From assembly GCF_932294415.1 (NCBI RefSeq), contig NC_065536.1:1736001-1800000 (forward strand): DNA of 64,000 nt. Reading direction: 5' to 3'. The stretch is from Quercus robur. Its lineage: Eukaryota > Streptophyta > Magnoliopsida > Fagales > Fagaceae. The number at the start of each line of letters is the position of its first letter. The first letter of the stretch is position 1. This document shows positions 10,808 through 20,714 of this stretch, piece by piece. The position numbers were made by a program, and so were the translations under genes. The notes under the pieces are model-generated. The model was given only the letters and a program-made list of their open reading frames with translations. It made no database searches and was not told where the DNA came from.

Positions 10808-13800
10808 GGTTCACAATCTTTGAAGAATATTGACATAAATGTATACTTTGGTGGACCCCTTTACAATCCTGAAGGGATTGACGGATTTCCATTTAGAGGG
10901 GAGGGTATTGAATGCTACTACATGATGTTACGTCGTAAGTTGAAGACGTTGACTGATTTGAAGAGGAAAATAATGGACGAATTGAAATTGAACCCTGCTT
11001 GGTATGACATCAAGATTATCTATCGTTACCCACAAGAAGTTCTTCATGAACGGATAAATTACGGGTATATGGCGATTAAAGAAGATAAACATGTAAAGAT
11101 GATGTTTAATAGGATCCAGAAAATGTCCCAAGTAAATGCTGCTGAGTTGTATGTAAGTTTGGAGGCGAGTGTAGACAACAGTACTGAGGTGGTGCAAGAA
11201 ACATCTACGGCTTTACAATTTACAACCCTAGATAATGGATGCACTACAATGGGAGGGTATGCAATGGGAGGTTATACGCTCCCATCTCAAGATTATGTTG
11301 CAAATACTGGTGAAACCCTCTACTCTCAAGAGACACATTTAGAGGAGGAAGACGAAGATCATGCTGCGAATGATAACATAAATAATGATGATATGGATCA
11401 GTACGAAGAGAGGATTGAGCAAGGTGACTTTGAGAACGATGTGGATGAGCATGAAGTCGTTCCTAATTTTGAAGAGGAAAATATGGAGTACCATGATGAA
11501 GGTGATGCAGATGATGATGATATTGGTGTCCAGCATGATACAGATACGACCATTGGCTACAGAGCTCCTGCGGACTCATTCTACGCAAATACTTGGGAAG
11601 ATATGGTTGATCCTTCACTTCTTCAGATACCATTTCTTTGTACTTGGCAAGATGGGATGCATTTTTGTAAAGGGTTGACTTTTGCAAATAAAGCTGCGGT
11701 AAAGCGTGCATTGATAATATACGCAGCAAAGGATAATAGAAATTTCTCCATCCAAAGGTCGAGCACAACTCAATTGTGCGCCGCATGCGTTGACGACAAC
11801 TGCAAGTGGTACGTTGGGGCATACATGAAGTCTAAATTGAATGGTCTGTGGATGGTCACGTCTTATGTGGGTCCACACAGTTGTATACTCTTTGGGCTGC
11901 GAAGAGACGGTAGAATGATGGATTCTAATTTTGTTGCATCAGAAATTGTGGGAAGATTGCGAAAAAAGCACACTGCTACTATTGATGAGCTTTGGGAGAT
12001 CATACGTACTAAGTATGATCATGAGCTTTCTTACTATAAAGTATGGGATGCATTTTTGTAAAGGGTTGACTTTTGCAAATAAAGCTGCGGTAAAGCGTGC
12101 ATTGATAATATACGCAGCAAAGGATAATAGAAATTTCTCCATCCAAAGGTCGAGCACAACTCAATTGTGCGCCGCATGCGTTGACGACAACTGCAAGTGG
12201 TACGTTGGGGCATACATGAAGTCTAAATTGAATGGTCTGTGGATGGTCACGTCTTATGTGGGTCCACACAGTTGTATACCCTTTGGGCTGCGAAGAGACG
12301 GTAGAATGATGGATTCTAATTTTGTTGCATCAGAAATTGTGGGAAGATTGCGAAAAAAGCACACTGCTACTATTGATGAGCTTTGGGAGATCATACGTAC
12401 TAAGTATGATCATGAGCTTTCTTACTATAAAGTATGGGACGCAAAACAAAAGGCAATTGCTAAGATTTTTGGGGATTGGGAGGAGTCTTACCAAAGGTTG
12501 CGAAAGTTGTTGTTGGCATACTTGGATCAGGATTCGGGTACCCAGTATAGCTATCACACCATACCTAAGCCATTAGAAGGTACTACGTTACTGCGCTATG
12601 TATATTGGGCATTCGCTCCATGCATTGCTGCATTCCAGTATTGCAGGCCAGTGATCAGTATTGATGGAACTCATTTATATGGTAAATACAAAGGGGTATT
12701 GATGATTGCAATGGCAATGGATGCTAATCAAAAGGTTTTGCCTATCGCCTTTGCTGTTGTGGATAAGGAGTCAGGGGCTAGTTGGGGGTGGTTTTTAGAG
12801 TGTCTCAGGACTTCGATAGAGCGTGTTATTGAAAACAAGGACATTTGCATTATTTCTGACCGACATAAAGGTATCAAATGCGCCATTCGAGAGTGGCCTA
12901 GAGGGCAAGACGGAAGAGAACGGGTATATCATCGATATTGCCTTCGACATGTTGCTAGCAACTTCAACACACACTTTGATAACCCGACTCTAAAGGCATT
13001 GGCCTTGAAAGCTGGATATGCGACTCATGATGCTAAATTTGTGTCCATAATGCAAACCATTAAGGAGGCCGAGATTAATTTACTGAGGGGTGTAGACCCT
13101 ACTGATCGCCGGATTATACGTTATATGCCATACACATATCTAATGAGTGAGGATGAAGACAAATGGACCCAGTCATATGATGGTGGAAGACGTTACGGGG
13201 CAATGACAACCAATATCTCTGAGTGCTTTAATGGGGTTCTTAAAGGTGCCCGCGGTTTGCCCATTGCTGCAATGGTTGAGTTCACTTTTTTTAAACTTGT
13301 TGCATATTTCCATGATCGACATAAACAAATTACTTCTGATCTCTCTCGAGGTAAGGTGTGGAGTGATTATGCAATGGAGATCTATAACAAAAATGAGCAG
13401 AAAATTGCAGGACACACTCTGAGGAATTATAATCATGCAGAGGGTATATATCAAGTGGTTACCCCATATAACGACCATAGAGCTGGAGGGGGAAATCACA
13501 GTCATGATGTGCGCATATTTGATAGAACATGTGGTTGTGGAAAGTGGCAAAACTTGAAGATCCCTTGATCACATGCAATTAAAGTTCTTAAAGGTCTGCA
13601 TCTCGATGCGCCCAGCTATATTGACCCATGTTACAGTCTGAACAACGCCATTCTCACATATTCACATAATTTTGTGGTGCCAAAGTCAGAGTCATTATGG
13701 ACAGACGTTCGCGGACCACGGTGGGTGCCTGACCCACAATTGTTGCGGGCCAAAGGTCGTCCTACGATGTCAAGAATAAGGAATGAAATGGATGGGGTAC

Positions 13801-13949
13801 GGCGAGAACGGGGAAGCCGGAGGGAAGATCCGGAGTTGAGGGAGATTCAACCGAGGCAACGATGTAGAGTGTGTCATCAAGAGGGGCATAACCGTAGATG
13901 CTGTCCCAATTCCCATGGGGCTTCGACAAGTGGTAGTGCTATGAACTAG
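10808..13949 (+). pseudogene. MULE-1 MuDR-type transposase, broken
   Basis: A splice acceptor (AATAG) ends at about 10808 and coding sequence follows; the true start codon is not certain. In order there are an N-terminal PB1-like region (NVYFGGPLYNPEG), an acidic linker, a MuDR DNA-binding region (GMHFCKGLTFANKAAVKRAL), a MULE transposase core with catalytic aspartates in ISIDGTHLYG and CIISDRHKG followed by HRYCLRHV, the start of a SWIM zinc finger (DRTCGCGKW), and a CCHC knuckle (CRVCHQEGHNRRCC) near 13863. Two lesions break it. A 391-bp tandem duplication (391 is not a multiple of 3) splits the frame after about codon 410. A TGA at 13566-13568 replaces an expected SWIM cysteine, beyond which the same frame stays open to 13949. 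Transposases of this family cut and paste DNA in the nucleus. As it stands this copy cannot make a full protein. Confidence 0.9.
11653..12434 (+). repeat. 391-bp tandem duplication inside the transposase
   Basis: The segment 11653-12043 is repeated at once as 12044-12434. It covers the whole MuDR DNA-binding region up to SYYKVWDA. I noticed a single difference between copies (CTCTTTGGG versus CCCTTTGGG), so the event is recent relative to the terminal repeats. The period of 391 shifts the frame. Confidence 0.95.
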
Positions 13950-14590
13950 GCAAGTGCCGTCACTGTTTTTATATAATATACTCAGAATGTCATTTGGTTT
14001 TTGTTCTTTGCATTTGGAAACTAATAACCGTATTTAATGTTTGTCAGGCAAGCGGAGACTTGATTTTCGTAAGTGACATTGTACGTGGGACTTGTCGTGA
14101 TCTTCTGTATGGACAAGCTAGGTGATTATGTAGAGTATGTTGTATCAGTATGGACAAGTGTTAGGTGAATATGTATAATATGTTATATCAGTATGGAGCT
14201 TCCGCTAGGCGAATATGTAGACTATGTTGTATTAACTTAGTTGTTATTTTGTTTATTGTTGTAAATTACGGATAATTGAACTATTTGCTATCCATTTTAC
14301 TCGTTACATTAGTTGCGTGATGCAGCTTTTTCCTATAATACGAACAATGATATTACTTTGGCAAGTTGCCCTTCTAGTATTGAACTGCCATTGTGTGCTA
14401 AGACTTTTTGTCGAACAATAATTTTATTGAATAGTTACTGTTTTAATCTGGTTGTAGAACTTTAATGTATGCTCCGTTCGCGTATCACAGCGTATGTAGT
14501 TGTTTGATGTGTTCTGGACCCTGGAAAATTTGCTGCAGGGGAGAAAATTAATTCTGGTCCATGCACCTGCGGCAAAAAAAAAAAAAAATT
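13950..14590. other. Transposase 3' region, no gene
   Basis: After the zinc-knuckle frame stops at 13949, the sequence contains repeats of a GTATGGACAAG...AATATGTAGA-type phrase (14110-14230) and AT-rich sequence. It is probably the 3' untranslated end of the transposase gene. No open frame of interest is seen. Confidence 0.5.
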
Positions 14591-14945
14591 TCCCAGTGGA
14601 ACTCGAGTATCTTATACTCGATTTCCATAAATAGAAATCGAGTCTCTAAGACTCGATTTCCATTTATGGAAACCGAGTATAAAATACTCGAGTTCTACTG
14701 GGAATTTTTTTTCCTTTTTAATTTTGCCCCAATTTGGTGACCTGCGGCCAAAAAAGAAAAAAAAATTCCCAGTGGAACTCGAGTATCTTATACTCGGTTT
14801 CCATAAATGGAAATCGAGTCTTAGAGACTCGATTTCCATTTATGGAAACCGAGTATAAGATACTCGATTTCTATAAGTAGAAACCGAGTCTTAGACTCGA
14901 TTTCCATTTATGGTAACCCCATTTCTACTGGGATTTTTTTTTTTC
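14590..14945. repeat. Palindromic CGAG-CTCG array, internal cluster of MULE-1
   Basis: About seven palindromes of the family seen in the terminal repeats (at about 14598, 14636, 14669, 14776, 14811, 14845, 14881) lie in two near-identical halves. Each half starts with an A-run and CCCAGTGGAACTCGAG, and the halves are inverted internally (GGAAACCGAG / CTCGATTTCC). This looks like the subterminal end of a MULE of the same family, but no copy of the outermost GGCGAAAATGGG end follows. It may mark the original right end of a smaller autonomous element, or a second element end nested within MULE-1. Confidence 0.75.
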
Positions 14946-15741
14946 AATTTTTTGTTATTACCCCATTTGAGAACTAATTTCAGGTAATTTTTTACTAAAC
15001 CGCCAACATCGAAGAGTAAAGTAAATCCAAAAATATAACTGAAATGAACAAAATAAAATTATACAATCTGGTTTATTTGTTTTCAACTGCCAACATCTAA
15101 GTAACCCAACCCTGTAAATCCAAAAAAAAAGAAAAAGAAAAGAAAATCAACATCTCATGTCTTCACAATCCAACAATACACAAAAAGCACACATTCAGTA
15201 TAATTTCATATCACATTGTAATGCACAAACTATAAGCAAGAAAATTGAGTGGAATATTAAAAGTTCAAACTTGTTCTTTTAATTTTATTTTGAATATAAT
15301 TGAAGTTCTAACTCTAATTAGCTCATTTACAACCACTACATGGTAGGATTGATCCCTGAGTGCTATGTCTCATGCTACAGCTACACATGCCCAGAAAACT
15401 AAGCCACATGTGCTTGTCCACTAAGCACAGATTTTTAATTATCATTCTGGTCGTCTAACCAATAGATTGATAACAGATTGACAGTCATTGTCTACGGACA
15501 TTCTTGTCAGATACTTGAAGTAAAACACATATTACATAAAAATGTATCACAATAAGAATATTTAACAAAATAAACAGAGATGCCAGTGGTATTTAAAAAA
15601 CTTCAACAAAGTGTGGGCACCCCCATGTGGCTTTTATATCCATACAAAGAACAGAGCTGTTAGCTGTGTGTGAAGAACAAAGCCACGGATCAATTATATT
15701 CAGGGTGGTGGAGTGAAACAAAACATTAACATGGAGACACA
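14946..15741. other. Non-coding, partly RPT6 3' untranslated sequence
   Basis: AT-rich sequence without a recognisable gene. The right part directly follows, on the minus strand, the stop codon of the RPT6 C-terminal exon at 15742 and is probably captured 3' untranslated sequence. The boundary between transposon and captured sequence lies somewhere in 14.95-15.7 kb. Confidence 0.4.
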
Positions 15742-17200
15742 CTACTTCCATAGCTTCCGCAATGACATGTTTTTCTCGGTCTCCTTCTTCATTACCTTTG
15801 CCACTACCATCTCAAAATCTTCTTGTGTTACATCAACCCTCCTCTCCCTCAGAGCAAACATCCCAGATTCTGTGCACACAGCCTGCAGCAAACAAAATAA
15901 ACGAAAAAAGGAAGAAGGGATAATATGATTATGCACAGAGAAAACACACAATCTTTCACTTCTGAAGACTTTAATAGCCCAGTGCAATAGGTCGTTATGG
16001 AATTAACAAGACAATACTTATCATTCTGTCCAAATCCATCGAAAAGAGTTGAGATTGTTTAAATTGAATAAAATACTGGCAATCTTTACAAGAATGAAGC
16101 CTATTTTGACATGCTTGCCAAATACTTACAATAAGAGATGAATCTGTTTAAATAGTTGAGGTCACAATAAAGAAAAGTACCAAAAACTAAACAACCCAAT
16201 CTGCATAATGAAAACACACACGATACCTTTATTTTATTTGATGCTTCAAATCCATCCAGCTGGTTGAGAAGCTCCAGCATAGTCCGCTGCACTTCACTGT
16301 CACCATTGCCACTACCAGTTTAAATGCAGAAAGTAAAAGGGTACACGAGGCAAACCTCCTTTATCTCTTTAATTTGCTGGTCAAGACCGCCAATCATGTC
16401 ATATGTGGAATCTGGAACCTTTTCAACTTTCATGAGGTTGACCAATGGATCAACTTTGCTTGGCAAGATTAAATGAAGCACATAACTGTCATTATGGAGA
16501 GCAACTCTTGTTGATGGAGTTATCTTGGTGATATCGATATTTTTATCAATGTCAACAACATATTTCCGTTCAATTGTAAGATTGTAAACAATATGAAACA
16601 TTAGATAAAAATGTATTCAAAAGGGTACACGAGGCAAACCTCCTTTATCTCTTTAATTTGCTGGTCAAGACCGGCAATCATGTCATATGTGGAATCTGGA
16701 ACCTTTTCAACTTTCATGAGGTTGACCAATGGATGAACTTTGCTTGGCAAGATTAAATGAAGCACATAACTGTCATTATGGAGAGAGCAACTCTTGTTGA
16801 TGGAGTTATCTTGGTGATATCGATATTTTTATCAATGTCAACAACATATTTCCGTTCCATTGTAAGATTGTAAACAATATGAAACATTAGATAAAAATGT
16901 ATTCAAAAGGGTACACGAGGCAAACCTCCTTTATCTCTTTAATTTGCTAGTCAAGACCGCCAATCATGTCATATGTGGAATCTGGAACCGTTTCAACTTT
17001 CATGAGGTTGACCCATCAACTTTGCTTGGCAAGATTAAATGAAGCACATAACTGTCATTATGGAGAGCAACTCTTGTTGATGGAGTTATCTTGGTGATAT
17101 CGATATTTTTATCAATGTCAACCACTAATTACACTTCTTCAATTGTAAGATTGTAAACAATATGAAACATTAGATAAAAATGTATTCAAACTGTTTTCAA
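15742..17200 (-). pseudogene. RPT6: 26S proteasome ATPase RPT6 gene fragment
   Basis: Three separate exon pieces of the AAA-ATPase RPT6 (26S proteasome regulatory subunit 8) are recognisable on the minus strand. The C-terminal exon (15742-15882) ends in MSLRKLWK and a normal stop. An internal exon at about 16228-16318 reads [19 protein letters not shown]. An upstream exon (about 16357-16600) reads [17 protein letters not shown]...[21 protein letters not shown]. The exon with the Walker A P-loop is missing, as is the N terminus. The upstream exon and its flank are present three times in tandem. RPT6 unfolds substrates at the proteasome base; this copy cannot. It is captured cargo of MULE-1, with intron sequence retained, so it came from genomic DNA and not from mRNA. 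Confidence 0.9.
16339..17195 (-). repeat. Three tandem copies of an RPT6 exon unit (about 285 bp)
   Basis: Units begin with GGGTACACGAGGCAAACC at 16339, 16623 and 16909, giving periods of 284 and 286 bp. Each contains the [10 protein letters not shown]...QQIKEIKEV exon plus flanking intron. The copies differ by a few substitutions and small indels (for example a 2-bp insertion in the second and a short deletion in the third), so only the first is open throughout. Confidence 0.93.
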
Positions 17201-18175
17201 ACCATCTCTTATTAACAAAAAGGCACTCCTAAGGCACTCCTTGTGCATGTAATAGTCTATTCCCTTGCTAAAATATCATTACTTTTCAAAAAAAAATATA
17301 GTTAAAAAACAGCTGCAAATTTACAATTGAGTGCATTCATATAGGAATATTACTTACCTTAACTAAAACGTTATTCTTCCCCATTATTTTGACAAATAGT
17401 GTGTATATATATAACTTTAAAACTATATCAATGTTAATATAAATGTGCTAATTTCGACTTTCAACATTTAAATGAAGTTAATTTTATTCTTAGAAATTGG
17501 TTTTAAAAGTGTATGAACAACACTATTGATACAACTAATAGTTGGGGAAATTGATTTGAAAGTCGAGGGACAAAATTGATACTATTAAATGGCTTGAAAA
17601 ATTTACGATGCTCTAAAAGTATAGGTTTAGGAACTATTTTTAAAAGCATTTGATAAAAAAAAAATTAACTAACTTTTTGTCCTTAAAAATGATTTGGTAA
17701 CAAATAATCTAAGGGCATCTGTTAACAAGACCCAACTAAAACTAAAACTGTGACAAATTTATAAAAACCAAAATCTCTTTAATTTGGCCATTTTATTATT
17801 ATTATTTTTTTTTTTGGAGGGTGGCCATTTTATTAAAGTTACTAAAAAAATTCACACCTAATGATGACATTGGCTTGATTTTGCCACGGCTGAGTGATTA
17901 AATTGATACAAATAGTATTTCTAAAAAAAAATTTATTGATACAATTATACAAATAGTAGTTGAGTGTTAAATTAAATTTAGCCCAAATAGTTTGAAACCA
18001 AGTTAGTAATTTAACATTCCATTTATTTTATTTGTTTACAAATCTTTTTTTCTTTTTTTGGGTAAAGAATCTACAAATGTAGTTCAAAGTTTGCATCTGT
18101 CGTTGCCAATGGTTGCAAGTTTCAGAACAGCAACAACAACCATCTTTGATGCAACCACTATCACATACAAAATTT
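17201..18175. other. No gene seen
   Basis: AT-rich sequence between the RPT6 and starch synthase pieces. I see no conserved coding segment, terminal repeat or target duplication in it. It may be captured intron or spacer. Confidence 0.4.
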
Positions 18176-18841
18176 TAAGATTCATTCCAAGAAGGTTCGT
18201 GGTAGGCACCCCAACTTTCCTTCATCCAATTGATTTTCCTTCCTTTCACTGGCTTCTCATAGCTGCACAATAGAAATACTTATAATACTTAGCAAGAGGA
18301 ATTGTTCATCAAATTCCTATCAATTTGAAAGTCATTGTTCAAATGGAAATATGAATAGCTCCAAAAGATCTTACCCATCAAAAAAGTCAAAAGAACTCTT
18401 GAATTGATCAGGCAAATTGAGAAGTGAAAAGTCTTCGAAGGTCCACGGTCCCTGTTAAGCTATGTTATGAATGCAAAAAGCAACCTGCCATCATTTGTGA
18501 AGCTGTGTTAGATCCTAACAAATAGAAATTCCCAAGTTGACCACAATTCTGTAGGTAACCCAGATCAGCGCAAGGACACCTTACCTTGGCATTTTTATAG
18601 AGTACCCTTGATTTGTACTTTGTTTTTAGGTAGCATGGAAGAAGAGCAGTGTGCCAATCATTGGCAATGAAGACAACATCCTCCCCTGCAAGAAGCAGAA
18701 AAGAACATCCTTAATGAAGCTATTTATTTTAAGACACTTTAAGTTTAAGAAACAGAAAATGGTTCCAATGTCCACACCATATGGTCCAGAGAAATGTTCA
18801 CTACTTTTTAAGTTCAGAACCCTTGGTGCCTCCAGAGCAGC
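18176..18841 (-). pseudogene. GBSS: Granule-bound starch synthase gene fragment
   Basis: Four consecutive exon pieces of a plastid granule-bound starch synthase lie on the minus strand: [21 protein letters not shown] (from 18841), [21 protein letters not shown] (about 18686-18585), VAFCIHNIA...FEDFSLLNLPDQFKSSFDF (about 18482-18373), and YEKPVKGRKINWMK (near 18263). The order and the exon joins with GT-AG introns match the family, which makes amylose from ADP-glucose. A stop replaces the usual Tyr in HNIAYQG, and both the ADP-glucose-binding N terminus (KTGGL) and the C-terminal domain are missing. This is captured cargo of MULE-1 with introns kept. Confidence 0.88.
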
Positions 18842-18966
18842 CTGAAATTTATAAGAGGGGAAAAAAGACATCGTTTTTCAGCTATCTACTCAATGTCTGA
18901 AATGTTAATAACTATATGTAAATGAGGTGTTAGTACAAGGCGCATCTTACAATTTCAGATTCTTAC

Positions 18967-19545
18967 CTCCAAGCAAGCATCGGCCAGACCTTTGTTATTA
19001 TTCAGTGCATAAATCACATTGGACAATGCAAACAAAGACTGGTTGATCTTGGCACTCTCTAGGAGACGAATTCCTTCATTGCAGGTCCTTCTATTATCTT
19101 CATTACCTGTTTAAATTACAGGCAGAATTACACAAATCAAAATTTGGGAAAGACCAGAAATAAACCCCTCTTTTAGTCTTACGTACAGTTGAGCTATGAC
19201 CCTGTAATTGCACAACTTAAAAGAGGAAATAACCTGCCAAGTCTATAAGGTTCAGCTTCCCAGTAACAACAGCCTCAGAGCCATCACCATAAGGAGTAGA
19301 AACGGCAATCACTAGCACCCCATGGCTCCTACTAGAGACATCGTTAAGCCCGGTGTGCGCGATTTTCCTCCTCTGAATCCCACAAGAAAATATCTCATAG
19401 AATTCAGACATCGACTTCACAGGGACCTGAGATAGTCCGCGGAGATGAATTTGCCCGTTTTTATCATCCAAAACTGCAATTTCCTTCCCCTTGAGCTCTA
19501 AAAGATCGTAGCACCTGTCCATATAGACCTCATGACAACTGTAAT
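18967..19545 (-). pseudogene. Kinesin motor-domain gene fragment (KIN-10-like)
   Basis: Two exons on the minus strand are correctly joined across a GT-AG intron. The first (about 19545-19234) reads EVYMDRCYDLLELKGKE...NDVSSRSHGVLVI...GKLNLIDLAG, which contains the switch I (SSRSH) and switch II (DLAG) motifs. The second (19106-18967) reads [34 protein letters not shown]. The SRSHGVLVI wording resembles the KIN-10 class of plant kinesins. The P-loop exon, neck and tail are absent, and after YALNNNK the sequence continues with residues not typical of the family. No stop is seen inside the two exons. Captured cargo; not a working motor. Confidence 0.85.
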
Positions 19546-19624
19546 ACAATGAATAAAGTCGAAAATCATACAAAGTGAAACCCAATAGAGGTAACTTTAA
19601 TGCTAAAAAACTCTGCACAGTGAC

Positions 19625-19705
19625 ACAACAACTTACTGCAAGAGCCTTAGCTGAATCTCCTTCAGTTAAAATGAAGGTACATTTATCAGCCACCCACATT
19701 AAAAG
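19625..19705 (-). pseudogene. TOP2: DNA topoisomerase II exon fragment
   Basis: A short minus-strand piece reads KCTFILTEGDSAKALA, the conserved EGDSA (TOPRIM) motif of type II topoisomerase, where the Glu coordinates magnesium. Only this roughly 25-codon segment is recognisable. It abuts the kinesin piece without a natural gene boundary, so it is one more captured fragment. Confidence 0.75.
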
Positions 19706-19864
19706 CCTACAAAAATTTTGAAGCTACGGCTGTATAAATATAAATTGAGTTTGTTTTTCTGATAAAAATCTCGTTATGCTAATTCAAGGTTGCAATATTT
19801 GGGAAACAAGCATACCTTTTTATTCAATTAAGGTTTCAAAACCTTCATTCAGATTAGCTCCAAC

Positions 19865-20132
19865 ATTAGTGCAGCTACTTGAACGTGAGAGGTAGGGTCC
19901 AAGGAAACTGATGAAAAGGCTGATGAGGTTCTAAAGTGGAATATTCTGGATTGTTGGACTCCACAAAATCATTACCGATGGTCTAAACCCAACATGTTTA
20001 ACACTCAGATTCAGTCCATCCGTAGTGATTTTCTGGCGTCCAACAATCCAAAATATCCCACTTTAGAACCTCATCAGCCTTTTCATCAGTTTCCTTGGAC
20101 CCTACCTCTCACGTTCAAGTAGCTGCACTAAT
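19865..20132. repeat. Inverted-repeat (foldback) element, 268 bp
   Basis: The sequence from ATTAGTGCAGCTACTTGAAC (19865) reads back as its reverse complement ending at 20132. The arms are about 94-115 bp and nearly identical in the outer 90 bp, with a diverged centre. If the terminal repeat starts at GTGCAGC, the flanks read TA on both sides, compatible with a TA or 3-bp target duplication. It may be a small MITE, which would explain why it interrupts the junction between the topoisomerase and SOC1 pieces. Family not identified. Confidence 0.75.
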
Positions 20133-20198
20133 ATCCACTGCATGTGATTGAATCCCCACCTACAAAGAGTCATACAGTAGTCTGTGAGATATATACAC

Positions 20199-20667
20199 CT
20201 CAGGAGACTCGTAGGACAAGGTCTAGGAACATGCTCCCTTGAAGAACTCCAACAGATAGAAGAACAGTTAGAGAGGAGCGTAAGCAGCATTAGAGCTAGA
20301 AAGGTTAATTATAAAATCCCTAACTTGGCTTTCATGATATTTTACTAAATGGTAGTTTAACATGCTTTATCTTGGTCTATACTTTCAGCCTCAGGTTTTC
20401 AAGGAACAAATTGAGCAACTAAAGGAAAAGGTAAAGTTTTAAATTGATTGATATGTAGGCCCAACAAGGTGATTTCAAGTTGCGTAGAAAGAAGTTTCCC
20501 TGTTTTTTTTTTTTTTTTTGTTGAGTTCCTGGCACTGAAATATTGCAGCACCATAAGTTTTTTCTTAACAGAATTCTTCAGTTGTTGCTGACTAGTATAT
20601 GTTCTTTTTTCTAATTTTTCTTCAGGAAAAAGTCCTAGCAGCTGAAAATGCAAGGCTATGTGAGAAG
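20199..20667 (+). pseudogene. SOC1: SOC1-like MADS-box gene fragment (K domain)
   Basis: Three exons on the plus strand, with intact donors and acceptors, encode the keratin-like K domain of a SOC1/AGL20-type MADS protein: GLGTCSLEELQQIEEQLERS...IRARK (ending 20303), QVFKEQIEQLKEK (20389-20430) and EKVLAAENARLCEK (20626-20667). The MADS DNA-binding domain and C terminus are absent. SOC1 promotes flowering by pairing with other MADS proteins through this domain. It is the only captured piece on the plus strand, so cargo was taken up in both orientations. Confidence 0.9.
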
Positions 20668-20714
20668 GTGAACTTTTCCAATTATTATTACTAGTACTAG
20701 TATTCTTTTATTAC

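Noticed and set aside
11385-11678. Overlapping frames on both strands in the acidic region of the MULE-1 transposase
   Set aside because: Shadows of the GAT/GAA-rich coding strand.
9437-14945. Treating the transposase part alone as a complete separate element
   Set aside because: No terminal repeat with the GGCGAAAATGGG end and no 9-bp duplication could be found near 14.95 kb, whereas the far end at 35418 has both.
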